Positions 33,772 to 41,885 of a stretch of 64,000 nt of DNA are shown here, piece after piece. The notes under the pieces were generated by a model. It was not told the DNA's origin. It saw only the letters and a program-made list of their open reading frames with translations, and made no database searches. The position numbers and the translations under genes were made by a program. The DNA is from JAFEDN01 sp963844565 (GTDB lineage Bacteria > Pseudomonadota > Gammaproteobacteria > Coxiellales > Coxiellaceae), in the NCBI GenBank assembly GCA_963844565.1, contig CAWJON010000002.1, forward strand, positions 558,001 through 622,000, written 5' to 3'. Positions within the stretch are counted from its first letter, which is position 1; each line of letters starts with the position of its first letter.

Positions 33772-34608
33772 ATGGCTAATAAAAAGTTATCAATTAATGT
33801 ACAAGGCGCGACTATTGGTATTCTTTCCAACAATGAAGAAGATTTTATATCTTTAACTGATATGGCCAAGAAGTTTGGCGGGGATGATCTTATTTATAGT
33901 TGGATGTGTAATCGTAACACCTTGGAATTTCTAGGTATTTGGGAATAGATGCATAATCCGAGTTTTAAAGGTCTCGAATTCGAGACCTTTAAAAAAGAAG
34001 CAGGGTTAAATAACTTTCACTTAACCCCTCAGAAGTGGATTAAAGCTACACAAGCTATTGGTATTCAATCTCGATCTGGAAGATATAATGGAGGTACCTA
34101 CGCTCATAAAGACCTTGCTTTCGAATTTGGCTCTTGGTTAAGCCCTGGGTTTAAGTTATACCTAATTAAGGAATTCCAAAGGCTTAAAGAAGAAGAAAGC
34201 CGTCGTCTTTCATTGGATTGGAATCTTAATCGTACTTTATCCAAAATCAATTATCGTATTCACACCGATGCTATTAAAGCACATATCATACCTTCGGTTG
34301 TCACACCACAGCAGATTAATTTTACCTATGCTAATGAAGCCGATGTTTTGAATGTTGCTTTATTTGGTAAAACAGCTAAACAATGGCGGGAAGCTAACCC
34401 ATCTTTAGAAGGCAACATACGCGAATACGCCAGCGTGGAGCAGCTTTTAGTACTGGCCAATATTGAAGCTATGAACGCAGAGTTTATTCGTATGGGTATG
34501 GCGCAGCCTGTGCGTTTAAAACAGCTAAATGAAATTGCTATGAACCAATTGAAGTCATTGACTCAATATAAACCGGTAAAGCAGTTGGTTAATGATGTAG
34601 CGGAGTAG
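33772..34608 (+). pseudogene. KilA-N domain protein split by a TAG codon
   Basis: From the ATG at 33772 the frame reads 'INVQGATIGILSNNEEDFIS', 'LTDMAKKFGGDDLIYSWMCN' and 'NTLEFLGIWE', then TAG at 33946, then 'MHNPSFKGLEFETFKKEAGL' and on to 34608. In intact family members GIWE is followed by a Gln or similar residue and the frame continues, so TAG probably arose from CAG. The C-terminal part (219 aa) keeps 'GRYNGGTYAHKDLAFEFGSW'. KilA-N proteins are phage or island DNA-binding proteins. Restart at the ATG after the stop could give a truncated product. Confidence 0.8.
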
Positions 34609-34627
34609 TAAATAAGGAGGATACTTA

Positions 34628-35572
34628 ATGAAAGCGTTTGTCATCTCAACTATTCTTTTTTTAAATACATGCTTATTAGTCCAAGCCTCAACGGTTTATG
34701 CCGAAACAAGTACAAATAGCCTAGCTGCGAAGTCTGTTTGGCATTTTACTCCTGCTGATGTCAATGCATTGCATAGTAAACCTGCTGATTATCGAATTCA
34801 TTATGGTAATGATCCATTACAATTTGGAGATTTGCGATTGCCTAGTGGACGGGGGCCATATCCGATTGCCATTATTATTCACGGAGGTTGTTGGGTATCT
34901 ACGTTTGCCGATCTCCAAAACACTGCAGCTTTAGCTGATGCTCTTAGAGATTTAGGAATCGCGACTTGGAACATTGAATATCGTCGAGAAGACAATGATG
35001 GCGGCGGTTGGCCAGGAACGTTTCTTGATGTGGGCCATGCTGCAGATTTTCTCCGCGAAATCTCTCAGAAGTATTCCCTGGATTTAAATAGAGTGATTGT
35101 GATTGGTCAATCTGCGGGAGGCCATTTAGCGCTTTGGTTAGCGTCACGGCATAAGCTGTCAGCAAATAGTCTTTTATATTCAGCAAAACCCTTGTCATTA
35201 CGAGGAGTGATCGCACTTGGTGGCGTTCCTGATTTAACAGCATTTCGCGATCAAGGCGCTAAGATGTGTGGACAAGATGTCATCGCTAAATTACTAGGAA
35301 ATACATCAGAATCCATTCAAAAAAATGATAAGGATGCTTCTCCCATAGAACTATTGCCATTGGGGACACCACAAATTTTAGTATATGGAACGGAAGATCA
35401 AGTCGTTCCGGCACAATTAGGAAGAGCCTATTTACAGGCAGCTAAAAAAGCAGGTGATTTGGTAAAACTCATTACCGTTGAAGGTGCAGCGCATCATGAA
35501 TATAATGTTCCGAATTCAGTGGCGTGGCCGCAAATAAAAGCAGCCGTTTCATCATTAATGGGTAATCAGTAG
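34628..35572 (+). CDS. Secreted alpha/beta hydrolase (BD-FAE/kynurenine formamidase-like)
   Basis: 314 aa with an N-terminal signal peptide (hydrophobic to about residue 20, cleavage near 'VYAE'). The oxyanion motif 'IIIHGGCWV' and the nucleophile elbow 'VIGQSAGGHLALWLA' (Ser) are clear; the acid is probably the Asp in 'VYGTEDQVVPA' and the base the His in 'GAAHHEYN'. This pattern fits the esterase/formamidase branch. AAGGAGG precedes the ATG. The substrate is unknown; export suggests it acts in the periplasm or outside. Confidence 0.85.
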   Translation: MKAFVISTILFLNTCLLVQASTVYAETSTNSLAAKSVWHFTPADVNALHSKPADYRIHYGNDPLQFGDLRLPSGRGPYPIAIIIHGGCWVSTFADLQNTAALADALRDLGIATWNIEYRREDNDGGGWPGTFLDVGHAADFLREISQKYSLDLNRVIVIGQSAGGHLALWLASRHKLSANSLLYSAKPLSLRGVIALGGVPDLTAFRDQGAKMCGQDVIAKLLGNTSESIQKNDKDASPIELLPLGTPQILVYGTEDQVVPAQLGRAYLQAAKKAGDLVKLITVEGAAHHEYNVPNSVAWPQIKAAVSSLMGNQ

Positions 35573-35665
35573 AATTGCTCATGGGCTTTAAGATATTGAT
35601 GTAATCTATTGTAGCATTACATTAAGTATGTATATGAATGTTTTCCCAAATTTGGAATCACTTAA

Positions 35666-36205
35666 ATGCGTTTAAAAAGTGTTTTGATAATTTCTGATAT
35701 GTATGGATTAAAGAGTGAATATGCCAAGGACGATAATTATATTTTTGCAACAGCTAATGTATTTGAGAAGCTAGGGTTTTTAGTAAAAATATATTCTTCT
35801 CTAAAATTGGCGAAAATTAGCAATGACAATGATATAAAAAATATTCATAAGCTGTTTATTTCCTTGGGAATTGAGGATGCCGTTGAATCTCTTAGTTGCG
35901 AAAAAGAGTCTTTCGATATTGGTATAGGGTTTAGTATTGGCGGTACTATTCTTTGGAAAAGTTATCAAGAAAGAAAATTGTCATTGAAAAAACTTATTTG
36001 TATATCTTCAACTAGATTAAGAATGGAAACTAAAAAAATTAATATTCCCACCATAACAGTATTTGGTGAAAAAGATAACTGTGCTCCTTCATCTGAAAAA
36101 ATGAATGATTTAGGTGCAATTTGTAAAATTATTCCCGAATTCGACCATGATTTTTATCGAAACGCTAAATTTATTTCTCAAATTTTTGAGCTATGTGAAA
36201 TATAG
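35666..36205 (+). CDS. Alpha/beta hydrolase-fold protein (dienelactone hydrolase-like)
   Basis: 179 aa. It begins 'VLIISDMYGLKSEYAK' in the position of the first strand, has 'IGIGFSIGGTILWKSY' as a nucleophile elbow (G-x-S-x-G), 'TVFGEKDNCAPSSEK' where the catalytic Asp sits, and 'EFDHDFYRNA' with the likely His. These features are in the right order but overall the match is loose and the protein is short. No signal peptide. Alone between two unrelated genes. Confidence 0.55.
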   Translation: MRLKSVLIISDMYGLKSEYAKDDNYIFATANVFEKLGFLVKIYSSLKLAKISNDNDIKNIHKLFISLGIEDAVESLSCEKESFDIGIGFSIGGTILWKSYQERKLSLKKLICISSTRLRMETKKINIPTITVFGEKDNCAPSSEKMNDLGAICKIIPEFDHDFYRNAKFISQIFELCEI

Positions 36206-36216
36206 ATGTCCATCTC

Positions 36217-37023
36217 TCAAGAAAAATTAATTAACTTTGATATCACGTTGTGAATAACACTAACTGATTCTACTTTAGTATGAGGAAAATCAACGTGAGC
36301 GTCTAACTGGGAACCTACTATGTATGGCAAATAAGCATTTTTTAACAGCATGATATCATTTAGATCATTTCCAAATGCGGCTGTGCAAGACAGATCTACT
36401 CCCATTTCAACTGCGGCATAAAATTTATTTGTGTTTTCGGCAACCAAATCTACAAATCCTTCTAACTTATGGTGATTTATAGTTAGTTTACTTTCCTCTC
36501 TGCCAATTATTTTTTCTAATTCGGATTTGATAAGTAAGTCAAACTTTAAAAGCAATATTTTTGTGATTCCTTGCAATTCTAATTCTTCATAAATCATCGG
36601 TTCAGATCCAAGCTTATTTTTTATGTAGCTATGGAAATCAGAGCTTTCAGATGAGATGGCATAGCCATAGAGTCCATCTATGACATAGGGGACTTTCATT
36701 TCATCAAGAAAATTCTTAATCAGGTTAACAGTATTACTGGGTATTTTCTTCGCACTTTGTACTTTGGAATTTCTTGAGATCATTGCGCCATTACATCCGA
36801 TGATAGGAAGCTCATGATATTTTTTTGGCAGCAGTGGAAGTGTATCCCTTAAAGGTCTGGCTGTAGCAAATATAACATTGATGTCCTTGCTTAATATGAC
36901 TCCTATCAGAGATTCAATTTCTTTTGAAATGGGTTGTCCATTTTCTGAAATAGTTCCATCAATATCAAAAATAATATTTTTCAAAATTTTTTTAAAATTA
37001 ATTGCATCATCCATATCTTTCAT
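36217..37023 (-). CDS. Cof-type HAD-superfamily hydrolase
   Basis: 268 aa. Motif I is 'NIIFDIDGTISENG' (DxDGT), motif II 'VIFATARPLRDT', the Lys of motif III lies near 'TNKFYAA', and motif IV is 'AAFGNDLNDIMLL' (GDxxND in the form GNDLND). The large C2-type cap between motifs II and III marks the Cof/YbiV branch that dephosphorylates sugar phosphates or flavin-type substrates. Its ATG overlaps the stop of a decayed LysE-type gene (ATGA). A C-terminal piece of a homologue sits at 4.3-4.5 kb. Confidence 0.87.
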   Translation of the reverse strand: MKDMDDAINFKKILKNIIFDIDGTISENGQPISKEIESLIGVILSKDINVIFATARPLRDTLPLLPKKYHELPIIGCNGAMISRNSKVQSAKKIPSNTVNLIKNFLDEMKVPYVIDGLYGYAISSESSDFHSYIKNKLGSEPMIYEELELQGITKILLLKFDLLIKSELEKIIGREESKLTINHHKLEGFVDLVAENTNKFYAAVEMGVDLSCTAAFGNDLNDIMLLKNAYLPYIVGSQLDAHVDFPHTKVESVSVIHNVISKLINFS

Positions 37024-37388
37024 AGAGGTCGCTTTGTTAAAAGTAATTTAACTGCTAAACCGCTGAGAGTCAAACTCATGAGCCATTTTTGAAATTTAGC
37101 CCAATGTGCATTGTTATCTCTACACACGACAAAATTTTAAAATAACTAAAATCGTGTCATTCCAGCGAAGGCTGGAATCCATTTTTCCGCGCAGTTCGTG
37201 GATTCCAGCCTTCGCTGGAATGACATTTGCAGGTTTTGTCGTGTGCTGAGCATTGTTATTTAAAAAACTAAAAATCATTGCAGCAGTTAATATAATCGTG
37301 AAATAAGGTAGATCATATTGGGGCCTGGAGTTAGCGCCATGATGGTGGCGGCTAATGCAAAAAGCAAAATATTGGTTAAAGTAGGCAT
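37020..37388 (-). pseudogene. LysE/RhtB-family exporter remnant
   Basis: The N-terminus 'LLFALAATIMALTPGPNMIY' is the LysE/RhtB opening with its TPGP motif; the C-terminus 'AHWAKFQKWLMSLTLSGLAV' then 'KLLLTKRPL' is the family end. The middle (about 130 residues) is deleted with a frame change, and a 132-bp inverted-repeat element then inserted between the two halves. Removing that element and one copy of its 10-bp target repeat rejoins the C-terminal reading frame. It overlaps the HAD gene start, so the two were one operon. Confidence 0.75.
37118..37249. mobile_element. MITE-like palindromic element with target duplication
   Basis: 132 bp with terminal inverted repeats CACACGACAAAA and TTTTGTCGTGTG. 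It holds a strong internal palindrome (GTCATTCCAGCGAAGGCTGG and its complement at 37156-37225 around a short loop). The direct repeat GCATTGTTAT flanks it at 37108-37117 and 37250-37259, so it moved as a unit. No coding capacity. Confidence 0.75.
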
Positions 37389-37476
37389 AAGCAGGTCTTC
37401 TTAGGTGAGCTTTTGGCTGTATTGTATCATAATTATCTCTAACAATTGGTCATAAAGACACCCACTTTTTTCTCAC

Positions 37477-37539
37477 TCAATGCTTTTTCCCCTTAACAAA
37501 ACTAACCAAGGTGAGTTTTGTTGCTTCGGTAAGTGACAT
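37477..37539 (-). pseudogene. Possible start of a lost integrase gene
   Basis: About 165 bases from the ssrA 3' end, and reading away from ssrA, a 20-codon frame MSLTEATKLTLVSFVKGKKH follows the inverted pair GGGGGCAACGC / GTTGCCCCC. Tyrosine integrases of ssrA-targeted islands sit here and often start M-LT-. The rest is gone. This is inference from position. Confidence 0.3.
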
Positions 37540-37704
37540 GGGGGCAACCTCATTTAAGTGTATGCGTTGCCCCCGATTATGCCCCCCAATTTTAGTTGGC
37601 TGGTAATGGATTGTAATAGACTGTGCTGGACATTAGGAATGCTGAAGTGCTTTATTTTATTGGTAATTTTGGCTTTCTTCGGATGTTATCGGAATATGAA
37701 AAAA

Positions 37705-38133
37705 TGGAGGCGGCGGGAATTGAACCCGCGTCCGCTGATCCTCTACCCTTGGATCTACATGTTTAGACTTATCTTTATTTTGACGACGGACCACCCGATA
37801 AGCAGGGTAAAATCAGTCGCGAGCCCTTCTGTTTAGCTAAATGGTCATGAGCCATGCCACCTAGCGATCTTAATGATTATTACCATTGGACGTCTCCGAA
37901 GAGACACCGGCTACATAAGCACTCACCGGCCAATGGGCTGTACCGTTTTCTTAGGACGGTAAGACGACAATCTGACTTAGGCTGCGTTTACCGCTGCTAA
38001 AGCCAAGCTGTCGTTGGCAGCTGTTTTTCTGGTTTTTCCAGTTATTGTTTTGCAATCAAAGTTTTACGAGCCTGTTTGCCTGCTCGACATGCACCTTAGG
38101 CTTTGCAACCCGCGTCGAAGCCAGGTCGCCCCC
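37705..38133 (-). ncRNA. ssrA: Transfer-messenger RNA
   Basis: 5' end GGGGGCGACCTGGCTTCGAC and 3' end 'GTTCAATTCCCGCCGCCTCC' plus A form the tRNA-like domain; the 7-bp acceptor stem pairs with one G-U. The CCA tail is not encoded. The resume codon is GCC at 38018-38016 and the tag frame reads ANDSLALAAVNAA then TAA (37979-37977). Ending in Ala-Ala fits ClpXP targeting. About 429 nt is somewhat long for tmRNA. It frees stalled ribosomes together with SmpB, whose gene is 0.9 kb away. Its 3' end is the integration target of the island. Confidence 0.95.
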
Positions 38134-38181
38134 TAAGAAATAATATTATCATTTCAATATTAAGATATCATTAAACCACTA

Positions 38182-38664
38182 TTAGTACGGTTTTACCACT
38201 ACCGTGGTGCCAATATCCATGAAGTTTTTGCTTAACCAAGCCGCTTCACTGGGTAAAATGCGAATACAACCGTGACTTGCGTTAAACGGACGTACTTCAT
38301 TTGAGCCATGCACAGCGTAATATTTGCTAAAAAACATGCAATATTGCATAGGCGCGCCTCCATGGGGCAGAGGATACATGCTTGATTTGCAATCTGCTCC
38401 GCCTTTTCGCCATACCTTGAATACCCCTACTGGCGTATGACAAGCATGATGACTATCAGCGCAATAGTTTTGTCCGCCAGAACCGCGACCAGATCTGACT
38501 AAATCCCCATGATCATAAGCAGACCAAATTAAGGTTTTGGGATCAAAAATAAATACCTTGCCACCATAATTACTTGGCGACATGGCATAGGCAGATGGTG
38601 CGATTAAAGAAAAACCGATTAAAAATCCGATGGTTGTGAATATGCTTTTCCATTTTTTCTTCAT
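38182..38664 (-). CDS. Exported L,D-transpeptidase (YkuD domain), copy 1
   Basis: 160 aa with a signal peptide (cleavage near 'SAYAMS', residue 27). The YkuD active site 'HGSNEVRPFNASHGCIRI' is intact with nucleophile C133 and both histidines. It would form 3-3 peptidoglycan cross-links or attach proteins to the wall in the periplasm. Three extra cysteines (C68, C75, C92) may form disulfides. It lies between ssrA and smpB on the same strand, and has a paralogue at 47.5 kb with the same cysteine pattern. Confidence 0.88.
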   Translation of the reverse strand: MKKKWKSIFTTIGFLIGFSLIAPSAYAMSPSNYGGKVFIFDPKTLIWSAYDHGDLVRSGRGSGGQNYCADSHHACHTPVGVFKVWRKGGADCKSSMYPLPHGGAPMQYCMFFSKYYAVHGSNEVRPFNASHGCIRILPSEAAWLSKNFMDIGTTVVVKPY

Positions 38665-38980
38665 GAATTATCTCCTCAACTAAGTCGAGACAATCCTTGT
38701 CGTTTCCTAGAAGCAGCATCCTGCAGCCTTCACCTACTGATTAAATATAGAACAAAAATTAAGAATTGGTAAATAAATAAACAGAAAAAGATGAAATTTC
38801 AGCAGTTGAGTTTGGCAGTATAGGTTAAATCAAAAAGCCTACGACGCCGTTATCAGCGGGGGATGAATGCCTTTATAAGGATTATAAAAAAAAATCTTTC
38901 CTATCCCGATGGGGTTCGAAAGGGGAGAAGAGCAGAGCAATCTCCCCTTTCATTCCGAGTATCGGCTTTGCCGATGCGAA
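38665..38980. other. Intergenic region with REP-like hairpin
   Basis: No gene seen. At 38917-38951 'GAAAGGGGAGAAG' pairs with 'ATCTCCCCTTTC', followed by 'GAGTATCGGCTTTGCCGATG'. Similar stems occur upstream of murE at 52.66-52.70 kb. Confidence 0.5.
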
Positions 38981-39018
38981 GGATAAAAAAGGAGGCAATT
39001 CTCGCTAGCGAGAATTGC
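38981..39018 (-). terminator. Terminator overlapping the smpB stop codon
   Basis: A perfect 24-base palindrome at 38995-39018 (half site GCAATTCTCGCT) includes the TAG stop of smpB in its centre. Just beyond it on the minus strand comes CTCCTTTTTTAT, the T-run of an intrinsic terminator. Confidence 0.7.
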
Positions 39019-39481
39019 GCAGCAAGCGTTGTTTTTCTCGGTCCCACTCGTGGCGTTTAGTGGCTTCACGTTTATCGTATGTTTTTTTGCCTTTGGCCAG
39101 GGCTATTTCGATTTTCACCCGATTACGCAGCCAATGTAGGTCTAAAGGAATGATAGTGTACCCCTCACGTTCTTTGGCTCGATGTAGTTTGCTGAGTTCT
39201 CGGGTATGCAGTAACAGTTTGCGAGTTCGTTCAGGTTCGGGTTGAATGTGGGTTGAGGCGGTGAGGAGAGGGGAGATGTGTAACCCGATTAACCAGGCTT
39301 CACCCTTTTTTAAAATAATGTAACTTTCTTTGAGTTGGGCGCGGCCTGCTCGAATGCTTTTTACTTCCCAACCTTCCAGCACCATGCCTGCCTCAAAATG
39401 TTCTTCGATGGTATAATCATGGAAGGCTTTTCTATTTTTGGAAATTGATCTTTCAGGGATGGTTTTGGTTTGCTTATTCAT
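39005..39481 (-). CDS. smpB: SsrA-binding protein SmpB
   Basis: 158 aa from the ATG at 39481; a longer frame to 39556 would overlap the divergent ratA start and is unlikely. 'NRKAFHDYTIEEHFEAGMVL', 'GWEVKSIRAGRAQLKESYI', 'LHISPL' and the basic tail 'KKTYDKREATKRHEWDRE' are the SmpB pattern. It binds the tRNA-like domain of tmRNA and brings it to stalled ribosomes. Divergent from ratA, the usual gammaproteobacterial arrangement. Confidence 0.95.
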   Translation of the reverse strand: MNKQTKTIPERSISKNRKAFHDYTIEEHFEAGMVLEGWEVKSIRAGRAQLKESYIILKKGEAWLIGLHISPLLTASTHIQPEPERTRKLLLHTRELSKLHRAKEREGYTIIPLDLHWLRNRVKIEIALAKGKKTYDKREATKRHEWDREKQRLLRNSR

Positions 39482-39539
39482 AGTAATCATTATATTATCA
39501 TCCCCGCTTGTTTGTTGGCGAGGATATTTGGGAACATTC

Positions 39540-39977
39540 ATGGCTATCATACACAAATCAGCGATCGTTCCTTATACCAATGTGCAAATGTTTGATTTGG
39601 TAAACGATGTTGAAAAATATTCAGAATTTGTACCTTATTGTGCGGAAAGTAAAATCGAGCAGCCTAGGCGTGAAGACGAGATTCGCGCCGCACTGACCTT
39701 TTCAAGCACGGGTATTCACAAGTCATTCACTACCTTGAATCGTCTGCAACCTCATAAACTGATTGAAATGCGGCTGCTTAACGGCCCCTTTAAGCATTTA
39801 GAAGGTTTTTGGAGTTTTAAAGAGTTTCCCGACAACTCCCACTGTGAAGTGACCCTCAACCTGGAATTTGAATTTTCGACCACGGTGCTTCGGATGCTTT
39901 TTGGTCCGGTCTTTAATCAAGTGGCCTCCATGTTGGTCGATGCATTTCAGAAAAGGGCGGCAATTGTCTACAAGTGA
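39540..39977 (+). CDS. ratA: START-like ribosome-association/coenzyme Q-binding protein RatA
   Basis: 145 aa from the ATG at 39540, in place of an upstream GTG/ATG inside smpB. The family pattern is clear: 'YTNVQMFDLVNDVEKYSEFV', 'PYCAESKI', 'LLNGPFKHLEGFWSF' and 'LEFEFSTTVLRMLFGPVFNQ'. RatA/Coq10-type proteins have a hydrophobic cavity; in E. coli RatA binds 50S subunits and was described as a toxin. Its partner gene rnfH/ratB overlaps the stop by four bases. Confidence 0.92.
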   Translation: MAIIHKSAIVPYTNVQMFDLVNDVEKYSEFVPYCAESKIEQPRREDEIRAALTFSSTGIHKSFTTLNRLQPHKLIEMRLLNGPFKHLEGFWSFKEFPDNSHCEVTLNLEFEFSTTVLRMLFGPVFNQVASMLVDAFQKRAAIVYK

Positions 39978-40261
39978 TTAAGGTAACGGTCGCATACGCT
40001 CCTTCGGAGAAGAAACAGGTAGAACTACCCATGGAAGTAGAAAATAACTGTTCTGTGATTATCGCCATAAAAAAATCTGGGATTATAAATTTATTTCCAG
40101 AAATCGGCTTTCCTCCGCTTCATGTGGGAATTTTTGGAAAAGAAGTGCCTTTAGATCATACTTTGAGGGCAGGCGATCGAATTGAAATTTACAGACCATT
40201 GCAGATAGACCCAAAACAAGCTAGACACGCAAGAGCAGCAACCACTCGAACTAAGCGTTAA
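39974..40261 (+). CDS. rnfH: RnfH/RatB family ubiquitin-like protein
   Basis: 95 aa from a GTG that overlaps the ratA stop (GTGA). 'IKVTVAYAPSEKKQVELPME' and 'HVGIFGKEVPLDHTLRAGDR' followed by 'IEIYRPLQIDPKQARHAR' match the beta-grasp RnfH family. The role is unclear; it is the second gene of the ratAB pair. Confidence 0.9.
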   Translation: MIKVTVAYAPSEKKQVELPMEVENNCSVIIAIKKSGIINLFPEIGFPPLHVGIFGKEVPLDHTLRAGDRIEIYRPLQIDPKQARHARAATTRTKR

Positions 40262-40296
40262 GTAATAACTCAGCAGCAGGATATAAATCAAAAAGC

Positions 40297-40626
40297 TTAG
40301 GGATATTGCCCCGCAGTGTTATAGCTGGTTACCCTGCCAGCTGAAAAGTTAACAATTAACTGCTTTGCCATGAATTTGCCATGCCCGGGTTGCAATGAAT
40401 AAACATAAATTAAACGATTGTCTGTAAAAGGATTAATCATCACTGGATTGCCCATGATTGCAATGACTTGCTGTGGAGTCATGCCTACTCTAATGCTGTT
40501 TACCTTGTCTGAATCAATAATGTTTCCTTGTCGAATATCGGGTTTGAAAACCAACCAACATCCACTCAAGGAAAGCATCATCGCCAAAAAAATTAATCGT
40601 TTAATCCACATATTGGAGTCAATCAT
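40297..40626 (-). CDS. bamE: Outer-membrane assembly lipoprotein BamE
   Basis: 109 aa from the ATG at 40626 (a second ATG five codons later is as likely). Signal peptide ends in the lipobox 'LSLSGC', so the mature protein is lipid-anchored. 'IRVGMTPQQVIAIMGNPVM' and 'RLIYVYSLQPG' are the SmpA/OmlA domain. It is part of the BAM complex that inserts beta-barrel proteins. It converges on rnfH, as in related genomes. Confidence 0.92.
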   Translation of the reverse strand: MIDSNMWIKRLIFLAMMLSLSGCWLVFKPDIRQGNIIDSDKVNSIRVGMTPQQVIAIMGNPVMINPFTDNRLIYVYSLQPGHGKFMAKQLIVNFSAGRVTSYNTAGQYP

Positions 40627-40829
40627 AACTAAAAGCAGGGAAAGTTTCCAGCGATAAAATATCCTACAGCTTGTAGTCGGGATTTTTATATTATTGACAA
40701 AATCTAGGCAACTGTATAGAATAAAAATACGCGCCGATTTGAGCATTCAGCTTGCGGGCGCTTAAGAAATACTGCTAAAGCGGATTGCCATTAAATCACC
40801 GCCTTTAGCCAAAATAAAGCGGTGTATCT

Positions 40830-41885
40830 GTGATCGAGCTAAAACAACTTTCTAAAACTTTTCCAACCCCAAGCGGCGAGCTTTGTGCTTTGCGCGATAT
40901 TAACCTTTCTGTGCAACGTGGAGAAATTTTTGGGGTCATTGGTAAAAGCGGCGCGGGTAAAAGCACGCTGATTCGTTGTATTAATCTACTGGAAAAACCA
41001 TCCAGTGGATCTGTCTTTATTGATGGGCAAGACCTTACCCAAATGTCTGCAAAAGAATTAAGGAAAATTCGTGGTGAAATTGGCATGATTTTTCAACACT
41101 TTAATTTACTTCCCCATCGAACGGTTTTAAAAAATGTTGGATTGCCACTTGAATTGAGCGGATTTAAACCCAAAGCCATTCAAGATAGAGTAATGCCGCT
41201 CTTAGAAATGGTTGGCCTTGCCGATAAAACACAAGTTTATCCTAACCAGTTGAGCGGTGGCCAAAAGCAACGCGTAGCAATTGCTCGGGCTTTGGCAACC
41301 CATCCTAAAATTTTGCTCTGCGATGAAATGACTTCGGCGCTGGATCCAGAAACAACACGTTCAATTTTAGAATTGATTCATACCATTAATCAGCAATTAC
41401 AGCTTTCTATTTTTTTAATTACCCACGAAATGCAAGTCATTAAATTAATTGCAGACCGAGTTGCGGTTTTAGATAAAGGTGCAATTATAGAAAACGCGGA
41501 CGTCTTTACTTTATTTACGCATCCAAAAACTGATATCACTAAATCTTTTATTCGTTTAACTTTGCCACTTGATTTACCCAAGGTATTAACGGAAAAAATC
41601 CATTCGGCGCCTTTTCCAGGATCTCATTCTATTTGGCGATTTGCCATGTCGGGTCAGATTGCGACCCAACCCATTATCAATTATTTATTAAAAACTTTTC
41701 CCGTCCAGCTGAATATCTTGCAAGCTAATCTAGAATTTATTCATCATCAACCATTGGGGGTAATGATTGTTGCTATTGAGGGTTCAGAAGAGGCGGTGGG
41801 AAAAGCTAAGAAATTTTTAGAGAACAAAGGATTAACAATAGAGGTGATCGGCTATGTCGGCAGCGATGATTGGCTTGTTTCTTAA
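40830..41885 (+). CDS. metN: Methionine ABC transporter, ATP-binding protein
   Basis: 351 aa from a GTG. Walker A 'GVIGKSGAGKSTLIRCINLL', signature 'NQLSGGQKQRVAIARAL', Walker B 'ILLCDEMTSALD' and H-loop 'FLITHEMQVI' are intact. The C-terminal about 100 residues are the NIL domain that binds methionine and gives feedback inhibition. First gene of metNIQ; overlaps metI by 32 bases. Confidence 0.95.
   Translation: MIELKQLSKTFPTPSGELCALRDINLSVQRGEIFGVIGKSGAGKSTLIRCINLLEKPSSGSVFIDGQDLTQMSAKELRKIRGEIGMIFQHFNLLPHRTVLKNVGLPLELSGFKPKAIQDRVMPLLEMVGLADKTQVYPNQLSGGQKQRVAIARALATHPKILLCDEMTSALDPETTRSILELIHTINQQLQLSIFLITHEMQVIKLIADRVAVLDKGAIIENADVFTLFTHPKTDITKSFIRLTLPLDLPKVLTEKIHSAPFPGSHSIWRFAMSGQIATQPIINYLLKTFPVQLNILQANLEFIHHQPLGVMIVAIEGSEEAVGKAKKFLENKGLTIEVIGYVGSDDWLVS

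Noticed and set aside
8481..37730. A CRISPR array in the repeat-rich island
   Set aside because: The repeats are long, few and irregularly spaced; no regular repeat-spacer series and no cas genes were seen.
37558..37836. 92-aa plus-strand ORF crossing the ssrA 3' end
   Set aside because: Its second half is antisense to tmRNA; the 'RRRELNPRPLI' type translation is a well-known artefact of tRNA-like 3' ends.
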